Positions 7,625-15,819 of a stretch of 37,419 nt of DNA are shown here, one piece after another. The position numbers were made by a program, and so were the translations under genes. The stretch's first letter is position 1. Every line of letters begins with the position of its first letter. The stretch is from Lentisphaerota bacterium (GTDB taxonomy: Bacteria; Verrucomicrobiota; Lentisphaeria; Victivallales; SZUA-371): contig QKAL01000269.1 in NCBI GenBank assembly GCA_003246475.1, forward strand, positions 1 to 37,419, written 5' to 3'. The notes below the pieces were generated by a model. The model worked only from the letters and a program-made list of their open reading frames with translations, had not been told where the DNA came from and made no database searches.

Positions 7625-10030
7625 CTATTCAGCTGCCAGCCTGGTGGCAACCCGTACCGCGTCCAACGCGTCGTTGGAATAGTAAGCGCCGATCTCATCG
7701 GCATATGCCTGGTCGACAACCGCTCCGCCAACCATAAAACGTAGGTTGTCCAGCTTGCGTTCTTTCGCCAGAGCTATCACTTCCTTCATCGCAGTCATCG
7801 TTGTGGTCATTAGCGCTGAAAGCCCGATGATATCGACCTGATGCCGTACCGCTTCATCCAGAATGACCTCAGCGGGAACGTCCTTTCCGAGATCGATAAC
7901 CTCAAAACCATAGTTGCGCAGCATCAGCCCGACAATATTTTTGCCGATATCGTGAATATCACCTTTAACAGTGGCCAGAACCATACGTTTACGCACGTCA
8001 CGTTTGCCGCCGCCTTCCTGAAGCAACGGCTCAAGAACCGCAAAGCCTTTGCGCATGGCGTCGGCGCTCATAATCAACTGCGGCAGAAAATACTCCTTCT
8101 TTTCAAACATCTCACCGACACGGTTGATCGCGGGAATCAAAAAGTCATCCACCAGCTGCTTTGCCGTTAACCCTTTGTCCAACGCCGCCCGTAACGCGGC
8201 TTCGATCATGTCTTCTTCTCCCTGAAGGACACAATTATACACCCGCGGTCCGGGTTCGGCCGCCGTTGCAGTTTCCACAGGTTTGCTTTCCACCCCGCTG
8301 TAGCGCCGCACATAATTGGTCATCTTTCGGTCGCGTCCGTTGAGAACATCAGAAGCCAACATCATTGCCATAATCTCCTCCGAAGAGGGGTTGGCTATCG
8401 CCATATTGAGCCCCCGGCCTATCGCCATTCCAAGAAACGCCGTATTAAGCAAAGGCCGCTGCGGCATCCCGAAACTAACGTTGGACAGCCCACAGACCGT
8501 GTTCACGCCAAATTCCCGACTACACCACTCGATCAGATCCAGAGACACCTGAGCCGCTGCCTGATTGGACGAAACGGTCATGATCAATCCATCCACACAG
8601 ATGTCTGACTTTTCATATCCCAACGCTGCCGCTTTTTCATAAATGTATTTGACCACTTCGATCCGCTCCGCCGCTGTTTCCGGAATTCCCTCATCCCTCA
8701 ACGGCAACAGAATCAGCATGGCACCGTATTTCGCCGCCACCGGCAACATTTTCTCGATACGTTCCTTTTCGGCGGAAATCGAATTGAGCAGCGCTCGCCC
8801 GGGGTATAACCGCAATGCCGCTTCCATAACCTCAAGATTGGTCGAATCAAGGCACAAGGGAGTATCACAGGACTGGGCCAGAACCTCCAGCGTCTTAAGC
8901 ATCATCGCCTTTTCATCAATCCCCGAAAGCCCCATATTGACGTCAAGCAACGCCGCACCTTTCGCCGTCTGCTCCGAAGCGAACTGCCGTACCATATTGA
9001 GTTTTCCCTCGCGCAATTCCGCCTGAAGTGCCTTTTTCCCGGTCGGATTGATCCGCTCACCGATAATGGCAAACGGCTGATCCAGGGCAATTACCCGTGT
9101 TTTTCTGGCTGAAGCAACCACGCCTCCAATAACCGCTCGCGGTACTTGCGGGGAAACTTTTCCGGCAGCTTCCGCCTGACAACGGATATGGTCCGGGGTG
9201 GTCCCGCAACAGCCACCAAGAATGTTCGCCCCTGCGACGGCGAACTCGGCTACAAAGGTACCGAACTCTTCCGGTCCCATACCGAAAACTGTTTTACCGT
9301 TCAATAACCGCGGGACACCGGCATTGGGCTTGGCGATAAGTGGTATTTTTGCGTAAGGCTTCAATGCCCGGACAATCTCAATCATGTTCTGCGGTCCTGT
9401 CGAACAGTTACAGCCAAAAGCATCGGCGCCAAGTGCCTGCAACGTTATCAGAGCGGAGAGCGGATCGTTGCCGGTCAAAGTACGACCGTCCTCGCCAAAC
9501 GTCATAGTCACAATAACCGGCAGATCGCAGCTCTCCCGCACCGCCAGCAGTGCGGCGCGCGCCTCCTGCAGATCCATCATCGTCTCAATCGCGAAACCAT
9601 CAACGCCGCCGTCAAGCAGCGCTTTCACCTGTTCCTTGAAAATAGCAACGGCGTCTTCAAACGGCATTTCGCCGAACGGAGCGACAAATTTTCCCGTCGG
9701 AGCAAGGTCACCGAAAGCCAGTTTGTTCCCGGCCGCCTGGCGCGAAAGTTCCGCCAACCCTCGGTTGATCTCATACAATTTATCCGCTAGTCCAAACTCC
9801 TCAAGTTTGCACCGGTTCCCGCCAAAAGATGGCACATAGACAATATCCGAACCGGCCCGGCAATATCCCTGCTGAACATCAACAATCGCCTGCGGGTTTT
9901 CCAGAACCCATTGTTCGGGACACACTCCCTGAGGCATACCGCGCTTGATAAGTTCAGTTCCGGTCGCGCCATCAAGTATAACAATCTTTTTACCGATTAA
10001 TTTCTTAAAATCTTCTTTCGTCATAATCAT
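7625..10030 (-). CDS. metH: Cobalamin-dependent methionine synthase lacking the reactivation domain
   Basis: An 801-residue enzyme that moves the methyl group of methyltetrahydrofolate through cobalamin to homocysteine. Residues of about 10-290 form the homocysteine/zinc module with GCNCSTG (Cys209) and GGCCGTT (Cys274, Cys275). Residues of about 318-575 form the folate module (FAIIGERINPTGKKA). Residues of about 600-690 form the cobalamin cap, and the B12-binding domain follows with DIHDIGKN (His693 as cobalt ligand). Full-length enterobacterial MetH is near 1200 residues; the fourth, SAM-dependent reactivation module is missing here and is supplied by the gene ending 8 bases upstream. Start at 10030, with an in-frame ATG at 10024 as an alternative. 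Confidence 0.95.
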   Translation of the reverse strand: MIMTKEDFKKLIGKKIVILDGATGTELIKRGMPQGVCPEQWVLENPQAIVDVQQGYCRAGSDIVYVPSFGGNRCKLEEFGLADKLYEINRGLAELSRQAAGNKLAFGDLAPTGKFVAPFGEMPFEDAVAIFKEQVKALLDGGVDGFAIETMMDLQEARAALLAVRESCDLPVIVTMTFGEDGRTLTGNDPLSALITLQALGADAFGCNCSTGPQNMIEIVRALKPYAKIPLIAKPNAGVPRLLNGKTVFGMGPEEFGTFVAEFAVAGANILGGCCGTTPDHIRCQAEAAGKVSPQVPRAVIGGVVASARKTRVIALDQPFAIIGERINPTGKKALQAELREGKLNMVRQFASEQTAKGAALLDVNMGLSGIDEKAMMLKTLEVLAQSCDTPLCLDSTNLEVMEAALRLYPGRALLNSISAEKERIEKMLPVAAKYGAMLILLPLRDEGIPETAAERIEVVKYIYEKAAALGYEKSDICVDGLIMTVSSNQAAAQVSLDLIEWCSREFGVNTVCGLSNVSFGMPQRPLLNTAFLGMAIGRGLNMAIANPSSEEIMAMMLASDVLNGRDRKMTNYVRRYSGVESKPVETATAAEPGPRVYNCVLQGEEDMIEAALRAALDKGLTAKQLVDDFLIPAINRVGEMFEKKEYFLPQLIMSADAMRKGFAVLEPLLQEGGGKRDVRKRMVLATVKGDIHDIGKNIVGLMLRNYGFEVIDLGKDVPAEVILDEAVRHQVDIIGLSALMTTTMTAMKEVIALAKERKLDNLRFMVGGAVVDQAYADEIGAYYSNDALDAVRVATRLAAE

Positions 10031-10038
10031 CCATTATG

Positions 10039-10674
10039 TCAAAGGGTTATCGTCTTTTCTATCCCGGCAAAAGCCGTCACCGACTTCTCGGGTTCGATAA
10101 TCAGGCTTTCCGACAGTCGCAAACCAAATTGCTCAAGCCGTAAAATCCTGAATATATCGCGTTGAACCGCTAATGCCAAATCGGAATATCCGGGGGAAAA
10201 GCGTTTCCGGGTAAGTTTTTCCCCGGCACGGCTCAAATGCGATGCCATATAATGCTGAAGCCAGTCCATTGCCGCATCTGCAGATTCGCTGCCCACCGCA
10301 TCATAAATCGCACCGGCAGCGCCATCGCCGGCAGCGAGAGCCTGCGACGACGCCTGTGAAATATCCGGTCCGACACTCGCCGCCGCCAACCACAGCGCAT
10401 GACTGTCACACAGCAGCGCCGCCAACGCCCGGCTTTCTATCACCGTCCCGTCATCAAGCCGCAACGCCATCGAATCGTTCTCGACGATCCCGACCCGGGC
10501 CCAACAGCCACGAGGACGACACAAGGCAAAACCGGATTCAATAATTCCATCAATCCGCGTCGCATGCCCGTGAAACATAACATTCCGATGCCGGTTATAT
10601 CCCAGGCGCGACATTATCTCCCGATCCGGACGCCTTATGGGAACGATGTTTATTATATTGATATCGGCGGACAT
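10039..10674 (-). CDS. Stand-alone methionine synthase reactivation domain protein
   Basis: A protein of 211 residues that matches the C-terminal SAM-binding activation domain of MetH (Met_synt_B12). The key stretch is RFSPGYSDLALAVQRDIF, followed by GLRLSESLIIEPEKSVTAFAGI, the counterpart of the R-x-x-PGY core that binds S-adenosylmethionine. The domain normally supports reductive remethylation of oxidised cobalamin. Here it is encoded separately and lies 8 bases upstream of metH on the same strand, so the two products very likely work together. I chose the ATG at 10674 because AGAGGG lies 6 bases before it; the upstream ATG at 10704 lacks a ribosome site. Similar split systems are known, for example in Thermotoga. 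Confidence 0.85.
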   Translation of the reverse strand: MSADINIINIVPIRRPDREIMSRLGYNRHRNVMFHGHATRIDGIIESGFALCRPRGCWARVGIVENDSMALRLDDGTVIESRALAALLCDSHALWLAAASVGPDISQASSQALAAGDGAAGAIYDAVGSESADAAMDWLQHYMASHLSRAGEKLTRKRFSPGYSDLALAVQRDIFRILRLEQFGLRLSESLIIEPEKSVTAFAGIEKTITL

Positions 10675-10712
10675 ATTATTCCCTCTTGCTGAGGTTGCTT
10701 TCATAAAAACGT

Positions 10713-10741
10713 AATCTATGACGATAAAACTGGTTTGACAA
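10713..10741 (-). promoter_or_regulatory. Promoter of the reactivation protein-metH operon
   Basis: On the minus strand TTGTCA (10736-10741) and TAGATT (10713-10718) are separated by 17 bases. The leader to the ATG at 10674 is only about 35 bases, too short for a cobalamin or SAM riboswitch. Confidence 0.45.
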
Positions 10742-10795
10742 CAAAAAAAATCGGATTTTTTTTATTTAATATGCCGATTACGTTATTTGAAGTAC

Positions 10796-10823
10796 TTGAA
10801 ATGTCTCATGCAGTCAATATATT
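10796..10823 (+). promoter_or_regulatory. Promoter of the triple-repeat protein gene
   Basis: TTGAAA (10796-10801), a 16-base spacer and TATATT (10818-10823) lie about 70 bases before the ATG at 10893, in an AT-rich divergent intergenic region. Confidence 0.5.
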
Positions 10824-10892
10824 ACAGCAAATTATTTACTATAAATCATCAATAAATATTGTTATTTAAAATAATGGAGCTGATAGACGTAA

Positions 10893-11495
10893 ATGTTTAA
10901 AAAAGTCTGGCACCCGCAAATGGTAATTAATCACATTCTGGCCCGCAACGGCAAAGAAGCGTTGAATTCTTACTATTACGCCACAAACTATCCTGATGTA
11001 TATGCGGCGGCGGAAAGAGAGTTCGGATCGTGGAAGGACGCGATCGAAGCATGTGGTCTTGATTACAATCTGATACGTAAATACAAATCCTGGACCAGAC
11101 AGGCAGTTATCGAAGAAATAAAAAAAGCTTACGAGAACGGCGAACCGATCAACTCCCAGCATGTACAGGAAAATAATAAGGCGCTGTACATGGCGGCGGT
11201 CAAACGCTTCCGTGGCTGGGGCCAGGCGGTTAAGCTTGCCGGGATCGACTACAACAGCATACGTATACGCCGTTCCATGTCCAAAAATGAAATCAAGCGT
11301 GAGATTCTGGATCTGTTCCGGCAACGCGTCGATCTGTCTTACACCAACATGCGGGCCAATTACCAGTATCTGCTGGCCGCCGGGATGAAAAAGCTGGGGA
11401 ACGGCAGCTGGGCCAATGCTCGCCGCCACTGCGGTATCCTGACCAATTATCGCATCACCCCGGAGAAACGCAGTTCTGCCGTCAGCTACGTATAA
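10893..11495 (+). CDS. Protein of three homing-endonuclease-associated repeats
   Basis: A 200-residue protein consisting almost only of three copies of a unit of about 55 residues (about 6-60, 67-121 and 129-182). Each begins with W/M-x-x-x-x-V/I, has a middle A-A-x-x-x-F/L-G, and ends with SW/GW-x-x-A, then CG or AG and often L/I-DYN-x-I. This resembles the HNH-associated repeat found beside homing endonucleases, a probable DNA-binding helical module, but no nuclease domain is present. The start is fixed by an in-frame stop (10890-10892) just before the ATG; the nearest GGAG is 13 bases away, so translation may be weak. It converges on and abuts the TrmH gene. The function is unknown; sequence-specific DNA binding is an inference. 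Confidence 0.75.
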   Translation: MFKKVWHPQMVINHILARNGKEALNSYYYATNYPDVYAAAEREFGSWKDAIEACGLDYNLIRKYKSWTRQAVIEEIKKAYENGEPINSQHVQENNKALYMAAVKRFRGWGQAVKLAGIDYNSIRIRRSMSKNEIKREILDLFRQRVDLSYTNMRANYQYLLAAGMKKLGNGSWANARRHCGILTNYRITPEKRSSAVSYV

Positions 11496-12323
11496 TCACA
11501 CGGAAGACGAACGGCGCACATGCTCGAAAAGAATTATTGTCGCCGCCTGCGCCACGTTTAAAGACTCGGCATCGCCGGGCATGGGGATCGTCAGCAATGT
11601 CGATCCCTCAATTTTCCCTGCACCATGCGCCTCGCTTCCCATAACGATTGCCGAACGGGTAAAGAGCCCTTCCTCAGTAAAACAATTTGCTCCGGTTCCC
11701 ACATCGGTACGGTAAATGCGATCATATCCGGCCTGTCGCAATGCGGCGGTCAGCTCCTCCAGCGTGGAAAACTCCCGCAACCCGATCACAAACTGCGAAG
11801 CCATCGCCGAACGGATTACTTTGTCGCTGTAAGGATCGGCAGAACCCGAAGTATACCATAATTCAGTCAAACCTACCGCTCTTGCAGTACGAATAATCGT
11901 ACCAAGATTACCGGGATCGGCAACGCGATCCAGCACCAGAATAAAAGGGTCGGCGGGAAGTCCGGCCGGAGGTTCAGGGCGTCTTACCACCGCCATTATC
12001 CCTTGAGCCTCAATGGTCGCGGTCAGACTTTTAAATTCCTGCCTGGAAATACGGCAGATATCCTTACCGGGAAAGTCGGCCTCAACATCATCGGCACAGA
12101 CCATAAATTCAATCAGTTCGGGATTTGAAAGGAAAAGATCGCGGCAACTGCGTAACCCTTCGCAAATACAAAGTCCATGTTTTTTGCGGCCATGGCGAGT
12201 ATACAGAGTCCGGATAAGCGATTCCCGGCGTCGGGTCAGAGCAGACACCGCGCCGGGAGCTGAATTTATCTCCCGATCCCGTTCCGAAAAGGATTCAGAA
12301 ACGGCGGGAATATTTTTGTTCAT
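11496..12323 (-). CDS. TrmH/SpoU-family RNA 2'-O-methyltransferase
   Basis: A protein of 275 residues of the SPOUT class, which methylates ribose 2'-OH groups in rRNA or tRNA. The three SpoU motifs are clear: VLDRVADPGNLGTIIRTA (motif 1), IVMGSEAHGAG (motif 2) and IPMPGDAESLNVAQAA (motif 3), which together form the SAM-binding knot. The N-terminal part (CICEGLRSCRDLF) matches the RNA-binding substrate domain of RlmB-like enzymes. I chose the ATG at 12323, 7 bases after the stop of the TPR-like gene; a longer frame reaching 12389 would overlap that gene. It is probably co-transcribed with the TPR-like gene. Its stop codon directly abuts that of the convergent triple-repeat gene (11493-11498). 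The exact nucleotide target is unknown. Confidence 0.9.
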   Translation of the reverse strand: MNKNIPAVSESFSERDREINSAPGAVSALTRRRESLIRTLYTRHGRKKHGLCICEGLRSCRDLFLSNPELIEFMVCADDVEADFPGKDICRISRQEFKSLTATIEAQGIMAVVRRPEPPAGLPADPFILVLDRVADPGNLGTIIRTARAVGLTELWYTSGSADPYSDKVIRSAMASQFVIGLREFSTLEELTAALRQAGYDRIYRTDVGTGANCFTEEGLFTRSAIVMGSEAHGAGKIEGSTLLTIPMPGDAESLNVAQAATIILFEHVRRSSSV

Positions 12324-12330
12324 CGACAAT

Positions 12331-13065
12331 TTATTTTTTAGCCGCCGGAACTGCTGCGGCTTTAGTCTTGGCATCATTGGAGCCGGCATCAGCCTTAGCC
12401 ACTGCCGGTTTGTCGAGGTTCATCAGCATGGACAGAGCCAGTTTCTGCCACAGGCCGCCTTCTCCGGCGGAAGCGCCCATCTGATTTTTAACCGCAGCTT
12501 CAAGGTAACTCTTGGCGGCGACCTTATTGCCGCGAGCGGCTTCGAGACGCCCGGCTGAGTAGTTGGCCTCGATCTTATAGTTGGCAGGGAAAGTAGTATC
12601 CTTACTGATGGCTACGAATTTGTTAATCGCATCGTCTTTCCGATTCATGATCTCCAGCAGATAGCCGGAATTCATTTCGAGCGGCCAGCGCATTTCATCG
12701 GGGATATTGAGTTTCAGTAGTTCCTGGGTAAATCCGAGGGCTTTGGCAAATTCCTTTTTGTCGATCTCGATTTTGATCAGTTTCTGGTAAGCCCCCCAGA
12801 CGGCCTTGCGTCCGGCATATTCCTTGATGACTTTCTGGAGTTCATCGGTGGTGTTGGCATTAGCAATGGCATTGTCAGCCTTCTTTTCGGCTGAACTGTG
12901 GATCGAATAACCTGTAACGGCAATGGCAACGATAACGATAATCACGACACAGGCGGCTATAATCTGCTTCAAGTGCGTTACGGTAAAATGCTCAAACTTG
13001 TCGAAATCGTCAAGCAGCATATCGGTAATCTGTTCATCCTTGGTCTTTTTCGCATCCTTAGCCAT
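12331..13065 (-). CDS. Membrane-anchored TPR-like protein
   Basis: A 244-residue protein with a charged cytoplasmic start, one transmembrane helix at about residues 36-53 (AACVVIIVIVAIAVTGY), then a helical region of about 60-215 with TPR-like pairs (for example AYQKLIKIEIDKKEFAKALGFTQ and AGRLEAARGNKVAAKSYLEAAV). The tail is rich in Ala and Lys. The layout resembles YfgM-type envelope proteins that bind translocated proteins, but the sequence does not prove that role. The start at 13065 has AAGGGGATG upstream. It leads a probable operon with the TrmH gene, and its promoter sits between two inverted half-sites (13129-13192). Confidence 0.75.
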   Translation of the reverse strand: MAKDAKKTKDEQITDMLLDDFDKFEHFTVTHLKQIIAACVVIIVIVAIAVTGYSIHSSAEKKADNAIANANTTDELQKVIKEYAGRKAVWGAYQKLIKIEIDKKEFAKALGFTQELLKLNIPDEMRWPLEMNSGYLLEIMNRKDDAINKFVAISKDTTFPANYKIEANYSAGRLEAARGNKVAAKSYLEAAVKNQMGASAGEGGLWQKLALSMLMNLDKPAVAKADAGSNDAKTKAAAVPAAKK

Positions 13066-13128
13066 CTCAACATCCCCTTCGCAATAAGAATTATTTAAAT
13101 TTATATTTCAACAATACAAAAAGTAAAA

Positions 13129-13192
13129 ACGTCTGGTATTTTAACACACATACTTCTTAAATGCAACAAACTTATATTACAATACCAGAAGT
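13129..13192 (-). promoter_or_regulatory. Promoter of the TPR-TrmH operon flanked by inverted operator-like arms
   Basis: On the minus strand TTGCAT (13161-13166), a 17-base spacer and TAAAAT (13138-13143) form a good promoter. Two 16-base arms in opposite orientation, ACGTCTGGTATTTTAA (13129-13144, plus strand) and its near copy ACTTCTGGTATTGTAA (13192-13177, minus strand), differ at two positions. One overlaps the -10 box and the other lies upstream of the -35 box. The spacing of 48 bp centre to centre would suit repression by looping. Confidence 0.5.
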
Positions 13193-13245
13193 TTTTTATG
13201 ATAACAGCGCCTGTTTGCCCAATCAAGACAAAATGGCAATACGGA

Positions 13246-14085
13246 TTACAGGGCAAAACCTGAACGCATCGTCCGCCGGTAGGTCGAAGGAGGCTCGCCG
13301 TAGAACTTCTTGAACTCGCGGCTGAAATGGAACTGGCTGCAGAACCCGGTGGTTTCCGCAATCTCCTCAAGCGACATCACCGTACCTCGCAAAAGGTCAC
13401 AGGCACGGGACAGGCGCAGACGTCGCAGGTGATCGATCGGAGTCTCTCCGAAATACTTTTTGAATTCAACATGAAAACGTGGTACGGAAAGATTGGCACG
13501 GCGGGCAAGATCATCGACCTCCAGCGGCAAAGCCAGGTGGCGTCCGGCATATTCCAACGCCGGAAACAAACGTTCCATGCCCGGATCATACTCCAGATAC
13601 AAGCCCCGACCCGCCAGAAAATCCAGCAACGCCGCCAATACCTCAAACGCCAGAGCATTAATCATGACGCCATTATGCAAGGTTCGTGGAACGGAATCCT
13701 GCAAAGTCACGATCCGGTCGGAAATATCCCCGAATATATCCGCCATATTCGTTTCAATCCGCAACGGCAACTTAACCAGCGACGCCAGCCCGATGGCGTT
13801 GAAAACGTTGAAATTGAAGTGTATCCAGCGCATACGCATGACACCGCTACGCGGATCGCAATGGTGGGTTATCGCCAGGGGCAGACCGGGAGCGGTCAGA
13901 AATGCCTCGCCAGGAGCAAGAGTGATCTTCTCCCTGCCGAGAATCTCCAGATCGTAACTCCCCTCCACTGCCTGGGCGACAATAATATAAGGTACGGTTT
14001 TACGGTGTATCCAGCCATCATCCGTCGTGGCGCCCCCTCCAGCCTGGATAAATGCCAACCGGATACAATCCGGACTCAATTGCAT
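13246..14085 (-). CDS. AraC-family transcriptional regulator (divergent member)
   Basis: A protein of about 279 residues. Residues of about 15-150 are a cupin-type sensor (GEAFLTAPGLPLAITHH, RWIHFNF). The last 100 residues hold two helix-turn-helix motifs: DLARRANLSVPRFHVEFKKYFG, and SLEEIAETTGFCSQFHFSREFKKFYG, the latter being the AraC signature. Unlike the other three AraC proteins in this window it lacks their shared N-terminal features, so it belongs to another branch and may sense a different ligand. ATG at 14085 is chosen; a GTG at 14088 is equally possible because GGGAG lies 6 bases before it. The Shine-Dalgarno sequence is inside the arm of a 10-bp hairpin, which may control translation. 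It follows the GH43-like gene. Confidence 0.88.
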   Translation of the reverse strand: MQLSPDCIRLAFIQAGGGATTDDGWIHRKTVPYIIVAQAVEGSYDLEILGREKITLAPGEAFLTAPGLPLAITHHCDPRSGVMRMRWIHFNFNVFNAIGLASLVKLPLRIETNMADIFGDISDRIVTLQDSVPRTLHNGVMINALAFEVLAALLDFLAGRGLYLEYDPGMERLFPALEYAGRHLALPLEVDDLARRANLSVPRFHVEFKKYFGETPIDHLRRLRLSRACDLLRGTVMSLEEIAETTGFCSQFHFSREFKKFYGEPPSTYRRTMRSGFAL

Positions 14086-14094
14086 CACTAAATA

Positions 14095-14129
14095 CTCCCA
14101 TATAGATTTACATATATTTTATATGGGAG
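14095..14129 (-). promoter_or_regulatory. Hairpin sequestering the ribosome binding site of the AraC gene
   Basis: A perfect 10-bp inverted repeat, CTCCCATATA (14095-14104) and TATATGGGAG (14120-14129), has a 15-base loop. On the minus strand the 3' arm ends in GGGAG, the Shine-Dalgarno sequence of the AraC gene. It could also mark the 3' end of the GH39A-pseudopilin-GH43 unit, although it is followed only by TATTTAG rather than a T-tract. Confidence 0.5.
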
Positions 14130-14160
14130 CATTCAATATTCAAGTGTATAAATCAAACAT

Positions 14161-15063
14161 TCAGCATCCAGCCGGGAACCAGGCGCGGCAGAACTGCGCC
14201 TCACTACCATCATAAACCGCTTCGGCAAGATTGTCCTTGTACCACTGGTTGCCCCAGGAGTAAGTGATGATGACCTGCCCCTGCCATTCACACATATCGA
14301 TATCGGAATTGTTGATGTTGACGGCGTTTTTTAATCGTTCCTCGATCATGGCCGCGGGCAGAGATCCCGGATAACGCTCCTTCATGTCGTCGGCGGAAGG
14401 TGTAAGCACCGGATTGAGAGGGCTTTTCACCCATTCTTTCATGTCGCTGGAACGAGCAACGCACTGTTCATAAATGTTCTTTTCCTTGTTTTCGAAAAGG
14501 TAAAAGAAATAGAAATATCCATCAAAATAACGCAGCAGCGGAGCACCGCAGTAGGCGCCCCGCCCAAATACCGCCTCGGGAATAACTTTCCATTCGCGCA
14601 GGTCGGTCGATTCGGCAAAGAACATCGTAAACGGCTGTCCGACCAACTCTTCCGGCTTGCCAAGCTCAAAGACCATAATAAAACGGTCCCCTGCCCGGCA
14701 GATGGAAGTGTTATAGGTCTCCCAGCCCGGACCGGTAAGAATTTTCCGGGCTGGTGTCCAGTTGGTCAAATCGGTAGATTCCGTCTGATAGAACGCGGTG
14801 TCGCCAAATTTCATGGTATAGGTAACGACGACAGTATCATTCCAGACGAAGGCACTGCCGAGGTGTCCGCCGGGGACAAACCGCGACACCACCTTACGCG
14901 TCTCCGCATCGACGATTCGGAAGTACGATTGTTTCTCGGAATTGCCGTGATAAAAATCATGAATGTACTCGAATCGATACAGTCGATTTTTAAAGACGAA
15001 AGGCGTAGCTTCCATCATATCGAATTCAACTGTTCCCTGCTTAACGACAACTGGAGGTTGCAT
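14161..15063 (-). CDS. GH43-like five-bladed beta-propeller protein
   Basis: A 300-residue protein without a signal peptide. The repeated strand pattern F-V-F-K-NRLYRFEYIH, DTVVVTYTMKFGDTAFYQTESTDLTNW, RFIMVFELG, MFFAESTDLREWKVI, YFYFFYLFENKEK and VARSSDMKEWVKSP is typical of five-bladed propellers of the GH43/GH62/GH117 group, in which the phrase S-x-DL-x-W recurs once per blade. Candidate acidic residues exist (for example in the APLLRYFDGYFYFFY blade), but I cannot assign the catalytic triad. It is the last gene of the unit GH39-like A - pseudopilin - this gene (27-base gap), so it probably acts in the cytoplasm on products of the secreted enzyme. The family assignment is fold-level only. 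Confidence 0.65.
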   Translation of the reverse strand: MQPPVVVKQGTVEFDMMEATPFVFKNRLYRFEYIHDFYHGNSEKQSYFRIVDAETRKVVSRFVPGGHLGSAFVWNDTVVVTYTMKFGDTAFYQTESTDLTNWTPARKILTGPGWETYNTSICRAGDRFIMVFELGKPEELVGQPFTMFFAESTDLREWKVIPEAVFGRGAYCGAPLLRYFDGYFYFFYLFENKEKNIYEQCVARSSDMKEWVKSPLNPVLTPSADDMKERYPGSLPAAMIEERLKNAVNINNSDIDMCEWQGQVIITYSWGNQWYKDNLAEAVYDGSEAQFCRAWFPAGC

Positions 15064-15090
15064 GTAAATATTCTTTCCTTTATATATTGA

Positions 15091-15804
15091 TTAGAGGTCG
15101 AGATTGCAGATTGCTTCTCTCCCATCGACAGCGTTGGCGCAGATATTACCTTCCGGTGTCGCCGCGGCATGGCCGTCGAAAAACACCAGATTAATCGCGT
15201 GCTTATTGTGAATGAAATTAACCGCACCGTTAGTCAATTGATGTGCCACAATGCGGCCATAATTGGTACAACCGTCAGTAATAGCACCGGCATAACCGGC
15301 ATTAGCCTCGTCTGATCCGACCAACCCGTCAGCAGCATAAATCTGGTTGGAAGCTCTCTTAATTTTCACCATAGGAACAGCGCCGCCACTGCCGAGACCA
15401 GCCCACTGCGGATCATATTTGATGCGCAGATAAGTCCAGGTTTCGCCGGTATTGCGGTTAAATCCGGCCAGAGATGCGGAATAATTGTCAGCGGAAGGAC
15501 AGACCCACATGTTGCTTTTGCCGAATCCAACGGGATGCGGCAGATAACCGTTATAGCTGATTTTCTGAACCCACCAGGCAGCGTTTCCGCCGGTATATGC
15601 GGCAGGAACAATACCTTTGAAATCATCTGCATACAAAAGCGTGCCGACACCAATCGACTTCATGTTGTTGGTACATGCAATCCCACGCGCCTTTTCACGG
15701 GCAGAATTCAATGCCGGTAGCAGCATAGCCGCCAGAATTGCGATGATGGCAATTACGACCAGGAGTTCGATGAGTGTGAAAATTGCTCTTTTTTTCATGT
15801 TCAT
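15091..15804 (-). CDS. Pseudopilin-like protein with prepilin N-terminus (GH39A unit)
   Basis: A 237-residue protein. The N-terminus [21 protein letters not shown] is the type IV prepilin/GspG-type segment with Glu at position +5; the helix runs to about residue 30 and is followed by [24 protein letters not shown], as in DUF1559-type and type II secretion pseudopilins. The residue before the cleavage point is Ile rather than the usual Gly. A late motif [15 protein letters not shown] matches the H-x9-DG region of these proteins. AGAGGAA lies 7 bases before the ATG at 15804. It sits 15 bases after the GH39-like A gene, in the same unit. It might help secretion or anchor enzymes at the surface; this is inference. 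Confidence 0.88.
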   Translation of the reverse strand: MNMKKRAIFTLIELLVVIAIIAILAAMLLPALNSAREKARGIACTNNMKSIGVGTLLYADDFKGIVPAAYTGGNAAWWVQKISYNGYLPHPVGFGKSNMWVCPSADNYSASLAGFNRNTGETWTYLRIKYDPQWAGLGSGGAVPMVKIKRASNQIYAADGLVGSDEANAGYAGAITDGCTNYGRIVAHQLTNGAVNFIHNKHAINLVFFDGHAAATPEGNICANAVDGREAICNLDL

Positions 15805-15819
15805 TTTTCAATTCCTCTG

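Noticed and set aside
10675-10892. Cobalamin or SAM riboswitch ahead of the methionine synthase operon
   Set aside because: The leader from the best promoter is only about 35 bases and no B12-box or S-box element was seen.
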